A DNA stretch of 64,000 bases. Source: Bemisia tabaci. Taxonomy: Eukaryota; Arthropoda; Insecta; Hemiptera; Aleyrodidae. Under the pieces are notes generated by a model. That model saw nothing but the letters and a program-made list of their open reading frames with translations. It was not told the origin of the DNA and made no database searches. This document shows positions 50,883-60,482 of the stretch, in pieces. Positions within the stretch are counted from its first letter, which is position 1. Each line of letters opens with the position of its first letter. A program made the translations under genes and the position numbers. The stretch covers positions 2,728,001-2,792,000 of the forward strand of contig NC_092800.1 in the NCBI RefSeq assembly GCF_918797505.1. The letters run 5' to 3'.

Positions 50883-51324
50883 CTGAATAATTAGCAGGCA
50901 ACACGCCGACTGAGAGACAGAGACAGACTCTCGGAGGAGGCAGGGTAAGACTTGACTCTGACCTGGAAAAATAATTCCAAGTGGATCGAAATATTACAGT
51001 TTTTCCTTGAACAAGTCAATGGTGCATCTAAAAATGCACTAAACTTTTGGCAACACTGCGAAAGGCTCGTTTTGAGGAGGAAGGCGATGTTTCCCGGAAA
51101 ACAAAAAGAGTGCGCCGCGAGGTCAGCCCATTCATTCCTGAGGGTTGCGGACAATCAGACGGAGAAAGGAGAAAGGATGGCCGAAGTTGTCGAGGCCAGC
51201 CATGCGGACCAACGAAGGCAGGGTTCGGGTTCAGACGGAATGGCAGCCGCTAAGGATTTTGAGGAGAGGCTAGAATTTTCACATTTCACGCGAGGTTTGG
51301 GAATATGCTTCCCGCCTCTCCAAA

Positions 51325-51910
51325 CCCCCCCCCCCCCCCCCCCCCCCCTTGGCCGGCACGGTCATGTTGAACTTTTCTGTCATTTTTGAAATAATGCAGT
51401 GTAAAATTATCATGTTTTATTGATTCAGTTGTTATAAGCCTTGATCACGCATTCATAGTTCACAAGAAAATCACGGGCTTTAAGCCGCCCCCCCCCCCCC
51501 CCAAGCGCCCTTTTAGTCAAGATTGGGCGATTAGTGGCTGAAATCGTTCCAGTATGCATTAATCATTGAAGTGGCAAACTCAGCAAAGTCAGTTACTTTT
51601 ATCCTTTCGTGAAAGAAAATTCTCGACACTTCACAAGAAAAAAGGAAACCTTTTTATTTAGAGTGATTCACAAAGAATAATATGCTTCAGACCATCGAGG
51701 AAGTCAATAACTCTGATACTTTATACTGTGAAAAAAGTTCTCTAAAAACTACTCAATTACATACGCTAAATTTCATGGCTAACATTATTTGTTTCATAAC
51801 TTTTCGTCAAATTTCAATCAATAAAATCTCGGCATGTGTTTACAGTACATCAAAGTTCAAGCCGAAGCTACATTTTTAGATATTGAAAATCGCCCCCCCC
51901 CCCCCCCCCC
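51325..51910. repeat. Three long C tracts in 590 bp
   Basis: Runs of about 24, 15 and 18 C lie at 51325-51348, 51488-51502 and 51893-51910. Exact lengths may be assembly artefacts. No gene is supported around them. Confidence 0.85.
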
Positions 51911-51964
51911 AATGGAGTTGACTGTTGGGCGCTTCTGTTGTGATACTATCGTCGAAGATGACAT

Positions 51965-52305
51965 AAACGCCTTCAATCGCGTCGATCACCAAAGAGCACT
52001 CGCTCGAGTACAAATTCACATCAACTGATTATCAGCGCCTTCAATTACGAAAAATGCTGAAAAGTATTTCCCCGTGTGGCTGTGGACGTTCACAGTCATA
52101 CGACGCGATGCAGGCGATGTACACAAGCGCCCTTTAGCGCCTTCAATTGCGTTGAACGCAGAATAGTACTCACTTCTGTGTACACTCACTCTACGCGATG
52201 TAGTAGGGGCCATGCTAGCGCCTTCAATTGCGCTGAATGCAGAGGAGTACTCAGCCGTGTGTACATTCACTCTACGCGATGTAGGGGCCGTATACAAGCG
52301 GGCGG
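51965..52305. repeat. Degenerate tandem repeat, about 80-100 bp unit, four copies
   Basis: Units share gcgccttcaattgcg...gagtactc...gtgtacattcactctacgcg. Copies begin near 51968, 52034, 52137 and 52216. They diverge in length and sequence. Two overlapping reading frames across the array are repeat artefacts. Confidence 0.75.
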
Positions 52306-53400
52306 CCGCGAATCTCATCGGGAATAAGGTCGAGTACTGGCTGATGTATGTACGTACAGCAGTTCACCTGGCGCGATAAAACTGTCCGCGGGCAGATACC
52401 GTTGCGAGGTTATCAGATTGCGCAGTAAAAAAAGACCTCTTTTGCGGAAAGGAACCTCTTTCATGAAAATTTATAGTATGAAATGTATTTTACCGCATCC
52501 TAGAGAGTTTTTTTTAATATTTTTGGACTGAAAACACTATAATCTCAAATGAAACCGAAGATACAGGAATTAAAATTTTCCAGTTTAGTTTAAAGGAAAA
52601 TCTGCCTAAAATTTTTATCGTGTATTATTTATTTATTTACTTATTTTATGGTGTGGCGTAACAATACTTGTCAAGAAAAGAAAACCCCCTTAAATTTACA
52701 CATTAACATACATTACAGAGCATAAGAAAGCATTGGAGAATTTACAAATTAAAAGGCACAGAAAATTACCGTTTAACTCTCATTAAAAAAATCATTTAAT
52801 GAGTAGAAAGCCTTGCCAACTAGCAAGGCTTTTAGCCCAATCATAAAAGCACTCACTTCCCAGTTTTGAAGAACTTTTCTTAGGTTCAAGGGAAGGTTGT
52901 TGAACAGCCTGATGGCACGATGAGTGTATTATTGTTTAGCCGGGAATTTTATTTTTAATGGACAATAAAATCGTGGTATATTTCATGAAATTTCTTCTGT
53001 TTTTTTCTAAATTTTTTCGTCGGTCTTCTATCGTGAGTGAAATTCGATAAACTCAGGAGCAACCCTGTGTCATAATTTATTTTTTCCTCGAAAACTAGTC
53101 AACGCAATATCTTGAGAACTTCTCTCATTGATTCTTCCTTTCTGTTATCAGAATCTTCTGCACAGGTGCGTTTCAATCTTTAAAGCCGGCTTGTTTTCTC
53201 TTGGAAAAATTGAAATAGTTGCTTAAATGTTGAAATAATGCCGCAACGGAGATACGCGGTTTCTTACTGAGGCCATAGATATAGGGTAGGAGTGATTATC
53301 CTGCCCATTCCGGAACCTGTGTGCCGATCGGAGTAGGCGCGGGAAGGGCTGGTCAAAGGGGCGCATGTGCGACACTCGCTTGAGAATAGGTTGGCAACAC
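52306..53400. other. No recognised gene
   Basis: AT-rich spacer without supported features. Confidence 0.5.
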
Positions 53401-54227
53401 TAGCGTACCTTTCTAGACAGAGTTAGAGTACCTGTATAGGGAGAGTACCGACAGATCGGCTCATGGAGGGCTTAGGGCCCAAAAGTGCAGCCACCCTTCT
53501 AACCAACTTCTAACGCACATAATTTCACTGCCAGTCTGCAGATTCCAATTCTAACCAAGATGGCCAAGAATGTACAGAAATGAGCGTTCCTCCGCGAAAT
53601 TGAGTAAATTTATGCAAAAACTGAGTCAAACACGTGCTTAATAAAGGACGGTTCGTAACAATAGTATCAGTAAATCGCTCTGGATAATTGAAATTCATAG
53701 GTTGGCTGCCCTTTTGGGCCCTAACTTTATTCGCGGAGGCATCGGTGAAGGCCTGATGGACTTTCGGAGTTTCAGATCTGTCGGTACTCTCCCTATACAG
53801 GTACTTTAGACAGAGTATGGCCATTCGTATCTTTTTACTACAGGAAAACTGTTCCGCCTTTTGATTGGTCAACGAGTTTTTAGGCTTCATGATGCTCTTA
53901 CGGTCGTAAATAAACAAACAAGATGGCGGCTCACCGTATAACATCGATGAGAAGCTAAATTTGACAAAAATTTCAATTATACGGCTGTAACAATTTAAAC
54001 TAGCATATCTACGAATAATACACGAAAAACACATGAAAACATTGTTAAATCGCCTTTACCTTTATCACAGGAGGATGTAAGATGTGCATAACCTCAAACT
54101 TCCTTGCTGATAACAGCCATCTTGTTTGTTTATTTACGACCGTAAGAACATCGTGTCAGCCTATTTTCACGCGACCAATGAAAAACCGGAACAGAAATGG
54201 CCATACTCTGTTTATAAAGGTACTCTA
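53401..54227. mobile_element. hAT-like MITE (element C) split by a nested relative
   Basis: The left end tagcgtacctttctagacag and right end tactctgtttataaaggtactcta (last 11 bp aaggtactcta) are inverted repeats of the TAGNGTACCT type. Flanks ggcaacac at 53393-53400 and 54228-54235 are an exact 8-bp duplication. Removing the nested copy B and its duplicated target leaves about 434 bp. Inner arms pair as well (gtcgtaaataaacaaacaag with its complement near 54122-54141). Confidence 0.9.
53424..53808. mobile_element. hAT-like MITE (copy B), nested in element C
   Basis: Reverse-orientation copy of 23590-23977, 385 bp, ends tagagtacctgtat and atacaggtacttta. It is flanked by gacagagt at 53416-53423 and 53809-53816, an exact 8-bp duplication of element C terminal sequence. 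Confidence 0.93.
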
Positions 54228-54409
54228 GGCAACACCGGCTTTCCTCCGTTTGAACCTGTGTTGAATAATCGATTCTTGTCGGAGCACTTGGCCCTCCGAG
54301 AATCGATACATTTTCATAGGTTTAAATGGAGAAAAGACGATGATGCAAACTGCGCGGCCTGGGAGGTAGACTCGCTGCCGTCTCAGCCCAATGCGGAAAT
54401 CCCACGCGA

Positions 54410-54573
54410 CAGTGGTGAGGCGTGAATGATTGACTATCGATATCTCCCCATTTGTAGCTATGGTGAAGAATCGATTATCAAGGTGTTCGTTGCGAACACC
54501 CTGTTTATCGATCTTTTTCCGCGGGTTTAAATGGCAGATCAATCGATACATCGCAAAGCACGCCACGCCACTG
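54410..54573. mobile_element. cagtggcgtggc MITE, copy 1
   Basis: Left end cagtggtgaggcgtgaatga, right end agcacgccacgccactg. The interior (aagaatcgattatcaaggtg, gaacaccctgtttatcgatc) matches copy 2 at 57041 in reverse orientation. Target duplication not clean. Confidence 0.7.
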
Positions 54574-54654
54574 CTTGCGACACCCGCGTGAGCAAGGTTG
54601 CCTCAACAGATCCTCCAAAAATCACATTTCCACGATGGAAAACCCCCAACAATT

Positions 54655-56331
54655 CGTCACCTTCCGGCCAATGTTTCACAAGCGGCATGCCACGTTTAAA
54701 TTGAAACATGTATTTCAACTATAACGATTCAAACAATTTCATCGTATTTGATTCGTTTTTTGATTGAATAAAAAGGAAAAACGAGAGTAACGCGTCGAAA
54801 CTTTCTATGATTTTTATTTTTAAATCATTTCAGAAAATTTCCGGAAAACCTTCAGAAAACTACAGGAAGCTCCTTAAAACACATCGATTAAAAATAAAAC
54901 AACAGTAGATGTGTGCAACGTTAGAATCGGAGATAAATACCCTTCTATTCGCGCGCAGCCGTCGGTATTTCGGTTCATCCACGGCAGGCGCAATGACACA
55001 ACTATTCGACCACGGATGTAGGCATGTTGCAGCCAGCCCGGATTGAAGGCGCGTCAAACTGCGAAGATCACGCAGCCTCGTTTCCTTCCCTGGCTGTCGC
55101 AACGCTGAAATCGCCGCGAAACTAAGAATACGCGTCATTATTTTCACTTTTTGCCTTGTTCTACTATGTTTAAATTGAAACATGTATTTCAACTATAACG
55201 ATTCAAAAAATTTCATCGTATTTGATTCGTTTTTTGATTGAAGAAAATGGAAAAACGAGAGTAACGCGTCAAAACTTTCGATGATTTTTATTTTTAAATC
55301 ATTTCTGAAAAAATTTCCCGAAAACCTTCAGAAAACTACAGGAAGCTCCTTAAGACACATCGATTAAAAATAAAACATCAGTAGATTTGTGCAACGTTAG
55401 AATCGGAGATAAATACCCTTCTATTCGCGCGCAGCCGTCGGTATTTCGGTTCATCCACGGCAGGCGCAATGATACAACTATTCGACCACGGATGTAGGCA
55501 TGTTGCAGCCGGCCGGATTGCAGGCGCGTCAAACTGCGAAGATCACGCAGCCGCGATCCCTTCCCTGGCTGTCGCAACGCTGAAATCGCCGCGAAACTAA
55601 GAATACGCGTCATTATTTTCACTTTTTGCCTTGTTTTACTATGTTTAAATTGAAACATGTATTTCAACTATAACGATTCAAAAAATTTCATCGTATTTGA
55701 TTCGTTTTTTGATTGAAGAAAATGGAAAAACGAGAGTAACGCGTCGAAACTTTCTGTGATTTTTATTTTTAAATCATTTCAGAAAAAATTTCCCGAAAAC
55801 CCTCAGAAAACTACAGGAAGCTCCTTAAATCACATCGATTAAAAATAAAACATCAGTAGATGTGTGCAACGTTAGAATCGGAGATAAATACGCGTTTATT
55901 CGCACGCAGCCGTCGGTATTTCGGTTCATCCACGGCAGGCGCAATGATACAACTATTCGACCACGGATGTAGGCATGTTGCAGCCAGCCGGATTGAAGGC
56001 GCGTCAAACTGCGAAGACCACGCAGCCGCGTTCCCTTCCCTGGCTGTCGCAACGCTGAAATTGCCGCGAACCTAAGAATACGCGTCATTATTTTCACTTT
56101 TTGCCCTGTTTTAGTATATTTAAATATTTCCGCCGGCATTTTATTTCTTTACAGATCAATTGTTCAGGGAAGCTGTCCGAAAATGTCACTGAATATTCTT
56201 TGTGATGCCGATTAAATTCAGTGAAATTTTGAAATAGATTTAACCAACAATTTCTCTTTAAAAAAATAAAATGACGGCGGAAATGTTTTAACTTCGCATG
56301 GCGCTTGTGATGTTTTGGCCGGAAGGTGACG
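54655..56331. mobile_element. Inverted-repeat element carrying a three-unit tandem array
   Basis: cgtcaccttccggccaatgt at 54655 is matched in reverse complement by the terminus at 56331 (ttggccggaaggtgacg), and pairing continues imperfectly for 35-40 bp (cacaagcggcatg with catggcgcttgtg). Between them lie three 475-bp tandem units and about 200 bp of other sequence. No transposase frame is visible, and no target duplication was recognised. Confidence 0.75.
54695..56118. repeat. Three tandem copies of a 475-bp unit
   Basis: Units start at the tttaaat at 54695, 55169, 55644 and close at 56119 (spacings 474, 475, 475). They are highly similar, with scattered substitutions and small indels. Each has a minus-strand frame of 104-110 codons (55192-54860, 55667-55350, 56139-55825), but the frame shifts between copies, so it is not under coding constraint. 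Confidence 0.93.
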
Positions 56332-56502
56332 ACTGATCTTGATTGCGATATTGATTCATCCGAACGGTCGAACGAATTGAATTGAATTAATCTAATAGAC
56401 TAAAAGGATAATTAATTTGATATCAGTCGCTGCTGGCACTTCTGTTTGAAGTCTCCTTAAATTAGCTAAAGATTTGAGGTGTCAAAATGTTCGGAATATA
56501 AA

Positions 56503-56761
56503 TGAATCAGTGAGAACGAAAACACGCCTACTCGTAAAAATGAAAATAATGAGGACACACACAAAACTGCACAGTAGGTGAAGAAGCAAGCTCAAAAGGA
56601 ACATTTTTGGTGCCGAAAGACAAGTACTTAAGGACACTTTAAAGGTCCAAGTTCGAACAGATTTGCTAACTTCAATGACCTTTATGAAAATTGACTGTCC
56701 TTCGTGAAAATTGAGGATCTTAGAGATACCGAGTTGGTGTGTTTTCGTTCTCACTGATTCA
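56503..56761. mobile_element. MITE with tgaatcagtgagaacgaaaa ends
   Basis: tgaatcagtgagaacgaaaa (continuing cacgcctactcg) is matched by cgagttggtgtg then ttttcgttctcactgattca. 259 bp, non-coding. Confidence 0.8.
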
Positions 56762-57040
56762 AATGATAAGTGGTGCAAAGATAGTAGTACTGGGAGATGC
56801 ACGCATGTGGCGCACTCTCGGGGATTGAAAAAGGAATTAATTGTGTGGAGAATCACTCAAATTCGAACTACAACGATAGATTCCGCGTCAAATTGCCTGG
56901 CGGTTATGCAGCATGCGAAACTTCCAGAGCAAGAAGAGCACAAGCATTCTTCAAGAAGCGTCCGATTATCAGTGACGACCCTCATTCAAACGGAAAGACC
57001 TCTCTCGAACCCGGGTCTCGCGGCCGTCACGGGTAGTTAT

Positions 57041-57205
57041 CAGTGGCGTGGCGTGCTTTGCGATATATCGATTTTTATGCCATTTAAACCTATGGAGAAG
57101 GATCGATAAACAGGGTGTCCGCAGCGAACACCATAATAATCGATTCTATACCATAGGTTTAAATGGCATAACAATCGATACATCGCAATTCAGGCCACGC
57201 CACTG
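57041..57205. mobile_element. cagtggcgtggc MITE, copy 2, hAT-like
   Basis: 165 bp, ends cagtggcgtggcgtgctttg and caattcaggccacgccactg. Flanks gtagttat (57033-57040) and atagttat (57206-57213) match at 7 of 8 positions, consistent with an 8-bp hAT target duplication; CAGTGG ends fit too. Confidence 0.8.
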
Positions 57206-57416
57206 ATAGTTATCGCCCGTAGATAAGAACAATGGATCGAACGGCGAAGGAAAACTCAACAATGCTTAAACCAGTCACCATGTACAGAAAAATCGTCTTC
57301 TTCGGAGCTTCTTGAACCTTTCAGTAGCCTCCAAGACGCATGATTAAGAAGCAAAATGTTACAAGGGATGGGATGCGTGCGACTGCGACACGGTCATAAA
57401 CGGTCAAAAACACTTA

Positions 57417-58143
57417 GTCCAGGCGCCTGGTAAGTCTACCTAGAATTTTGGGTACACGGCGGTTTTTTTTGGCTTACTTTGTGTTTTTTGGGTCGCTGAA
57501 TCCGAATCTGAAGTTTTCTACCGCGTAGGTATCTGGTTAGCGTTTTCCGTCATTTTGAAAAAATGCCCTATAAAGGCCTTTTTTGGGTTTTTTTTTTTTT
57601 TTTATATACAGCGGCTACACATGAGAAAAAGTCCCGGATAAAGTTAATGTTTTGAATAGCTGACATAATTTGGAAGAAAATGGTTTATGAATATGCTAGG
57701 TTTCCTCAAAAATTGAGGAACCTCGGATCTCGGAACTTTGGAACGCTTTGGAACTTGGCTGACGGCGCGGCGGTGAGCCGCATCGCGCGTTGATGGGTGC
57801 GCCGCGAAAACTTGCATGGGTGCGATGTTCACAATAATGTATCTTCCTCAATTTTGAAGCAAACCTAGCATATGTACACACCATTTTCTTCCACATTATG
57901 TCAGCCACTCAAAATATTAACTAAATCCGGAACTTTTTCTCATGCGTAGCCGCTACATTAAAAAAACCACAAAAAAGGCTATTTTAGACCATTTTTAAAA
58001 AATGGCGGAAAATGCTTACCAGATACGCGGTATGAAACTTCAGATTCGGATTCAGCGACCCAAAACACAAAAAGTAAGCCAAAAAAATCACTGTGTACCC
58101 GAAATTCCAGGTAGCCTCATTTTTAGCTACCAGGCGTCTGGAC
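57417..58143. mobile_element. Large foldback element with about 300-bp arms
   Basis: Outer ends gtccaggcgcctggtaag and ctaccaggcgtctggac. Pairing continues through ttttttggcttactttgtgt with acacaaaaagtaagccaaaa, gcgttttccgtcatttt with its complement, agcggctacacatgagaaaa with ttttctcatgcgtagccgct, and up to 57830 around a GC-rich centre. Frames on the minus strand at 57644-57908 lie in the arms and are not genes. Confidence 0.88.
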
Positions 58144-58972
58144 CAATTCATTTCTCGGCTCAGGCGCTCAGGAAGCTTCCGCAAGTCTCGGGACCAGGCG
58201 CAATCGACTCTACGCCTCAAACTACGTAAGATTCGACTCTTTTCTCAAAAATGTTTTCCTTCCTCGAAAACCGAGAAAAATCGACTAACATCGACATGGA
58301 CTAACTTTTGAGGGTCAAAATCGAAAGTTCTCTCTGGACGGCTATGCGGACAGTCCTTCCTGGTGGCAACCTTGGTGGCTGACAGTCAGGTCTGCCCGAA
58401 GAGCGACCTATCATAAATAAACTAACAATCTTGCAAACCATCCAAAGACATTTAACAAACTACATATATTATAAACTCTCCTTGTGGAAGAGTTCAATTG
58501 ATTCAAAGCTCTCGTTTTTGAAAAATAGAGAAAGAAAAAGGAAACAAACGCTTTAATATAAATTAAATCATACAAAAGAAAAAGTTAGTCAATCATTTGA
58601 TTAATTTAGATAGTTCCTTCTCACTCTTCTGCCTGTGCAAACCTCGTCGGCGCGGAGACTGAGAAAAACCGCCCGGAAACGTGGGAAACTTGAAAAAGCT
58701 GGTTACAAACTTCGCAGGTTGCGTGCTAAGGAGAGGATTTCGGAATTTTTTGATGAGCTCAAAAGGCGAATTTTTCGAGCAAATTTATCCTATAAAAGTG
58801 TATTCAGTCGCGGCTGTATCGTTTGCATAAAACAGCCCCATTCACGCCATGGTACCGCTGTCGATTTTTCTCGATCTTCGATAAGAAGAAAAATCTCAAG
58901 ATCAGTGTTGAATCCTAAATAGTAGTCGAAATTATAGTAGTAGATCCTAGGTACTGGATCAATTGGACTACA
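58144..58972. other. No recognised gene
   Basis: A 95-codon plus frame at 58635-58922 is Arg/Lys-rich but has no supported start context, splice site or family match, so I did not call it. Confidence 0.5.
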
Positions 58973-59353
58973 TTTTGCAATTTGGAACTATAAATTCTAT
59001 CCCGGTTTTAAAACAACACGGAAAAAAAAAGAATTGCTCATTCAACAATTCATTGCTAAAAACAGTGAGTGCAATGTTTCAACGCAGATTTTACAACAAA
59101 AAAATGCTACTTTAACCACCCCCGTGGTTAAATTAGTTTACAATAGCATAAAAAGCATAAAGCAGCATAAAGCAGCATTTTTTTGTTGTAAAATCTGCGT
59201 TGAAACATTGCACTCACTGTTTTTAGCAATGAATTGTTTAATCAGCAATTTTTTTTTTTCCGTGAACGTATGTGCCATTAGTTTCTCAATGCACATACGT
59301 GTTTTTCCAGAAGAGCCAGAATTCATAGTTCCTAATTGCAAAATGCAGTCCAA
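58973..59353. mobile_element. MITE, ttggactacattttgcaat family, copy 3, with nested hairpin
   Basis: Ends ttggactacattttgcaatt and aattgcaaaatgcagtccaa. The middle is displaced by a long hairpin (59016-59268) absent from the 141-bp copies 1 and 2. Confidence 0.85.
59016..59268. mobile_element. Hairpin (foldback) insertion, about 100-bp arms
   Basis: The left arm (cacggaaaaaaa, aattgctcattcaacaattc, gcaatgtttcaacgcagatt) pairs almost perfectly with the right arm ending ttttccgtg. The centre is near 59140. It lies inside the MITE 58973-59353. Confidence 0.85.
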
Positions 59354-59378
59354 TTGCGCGTGGTCCCGAGGCTCCCCG

Positions 59379-59700
59379 CGCGATTCACCGGGTTCGGGAG
59401 ATTTTCTGATCATGCCGCAATGACACGCCGAATGTGGCTTGAATGTGGAAGTCATGGGCCCGATACCTGAATTTTGCGCGTCACGCGCAAAATTCAGCAA
59501 CAATTCTCAGCAACCATCGGACTAATGTTGGATTTGTCTGAACTATTCGAGTAGATTTGATACACATCTGGTTGAAAATAACTCGAATTTGCGAAATTTC
59601 AGCCGTTTGGCGATGACTGTTGACTGCCACATTCAGCTGCTAAATTCAGCGTGAGATTGCGGCATCAGAAAATCACACCCAGTGGGTCACTCAGCGGCGC
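59379..59700. mobile_element. Degenerate foldback element
   Basis: gagattttctgatcatgccgcaatgacacgc at 59398 pairs imperfectly with gcgtgagattgcggcatcag then aaaatcac at 59650-59674. Outer parts (gattcaccgggtt with acccagtgggtcac) also pair loosely. Borders approximate. Confidence 0.55.
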
Positions 59701-59723
59701 GCTGCCAGCACGAAACGCGCTGA

Positions 59724-59795
59724 CGCCTACAAACCTAACAGGGATACTTCACGCATTGCGCAATGCGTGAAGTATCCCTGTTAGGTTTGTAGGCG
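59724..59795. repeat. Perfect 72-bp palindrome
   Basis: The 36-bp left arm (cgcctacaaacctaacaggg, then atacttcacgcattgc) and the right arm are exact reverse complements with no spacer; the centre is between 59759 and 59760. It could extrude as a cruciform. Confidence 0.97.
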
Positions 59796-60096
59796 CCTGT
59801 GCGCATGTAACGCGGTTGCCCGTAAAAGACCGCGGACGCGGAGTGCCACGTCGTCGTTAAAAGAAATTCAAGGCGCTCCAACGTATCAAGAATGACAGGC
59901 ATCCTTCAAGAAAACAGAGCTATCCTCTGTTGACTGTTTGGGTTATTTTTCGGGAGACTCGCGCTACGCACGGAAAAAAATAACCATTAGTAATAACCAA
60001 CGGGACAAGTAGTGATCAGTTGCAAAATCTTGTTTCATATGTATTTTGCCATATACAAAATGTGGGACGATTCTTTAAGAAAAACCGCTTGTTCAC

Positions 60097-60181
60097 TTGG
60101 ACTACATTTTGCAATTAGGAACTGCAATTTCTGACTCATTTCACGAGCAACCTATACGCCCTTATTTCCCCTAAGCAGATA

Positions 60182-60226
<45 letters not shown>

Positions 60227-60275
60227 CTTTGGATAAGCTAGAAATAGTAGTTCCTCATTGAAAAATTTAGCTCAA
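60097..60275. mobile_element. MITE, ttggactacattttgcaat family, copy 4, eroded
   Basis: Left end ttggactacattttgcaatt at 60097, right end near gtagttcctcattgaaaaat...gctcaa. It contains a T run of about 43 at 60184-60226. Only the left terminus is well conserved. Confidence 0.6.
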
Positions 60276-60482
60276 TTGCCACGTTGTTAATTTCCACCCA
60301 TAGATTGAGTTCTCCAAGACATAAACCGCTGAGGAAGTATAAGTAAGAATTTTATCGATTTTTTTTTTGCCTTATCAGTCAACTTCTAGAAGATTTGGGA
60401 AGATTAATTGTGTATTTTTGTTTCTCCAGGTGGATACCGTTCACATCCAATCGGAAGAACTCATCAACGTATCACAGTGACC

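Noticed and set aside
51047..51389. Plus frames of 68-145 codons in a GC-rich patch
   Set aside because: No splice support; the longer one runs through a C homopolymer.
53525..54034. 169-codon minus-strand frame
   Set aside because: Runs through the hAT-like MITE copy B and element C; the equivalent stretch in copy A at 23.6-23.9 kb is broken.
54860..56139. Three similar minus-strand frames of 104-110 codons
   Set aside because: They lie in the 475-bp tandem units and change frame between copies, so conservation is at DNA level only.
56711..57109. 132-codon plus frame
   Set aside because: Its two ends lie in two different MITEs.
58635..58922. 95-codon basic plus frame
   Set aside because: Composition is odd, there is no family match, and it lies in a repeat-rich stretch.
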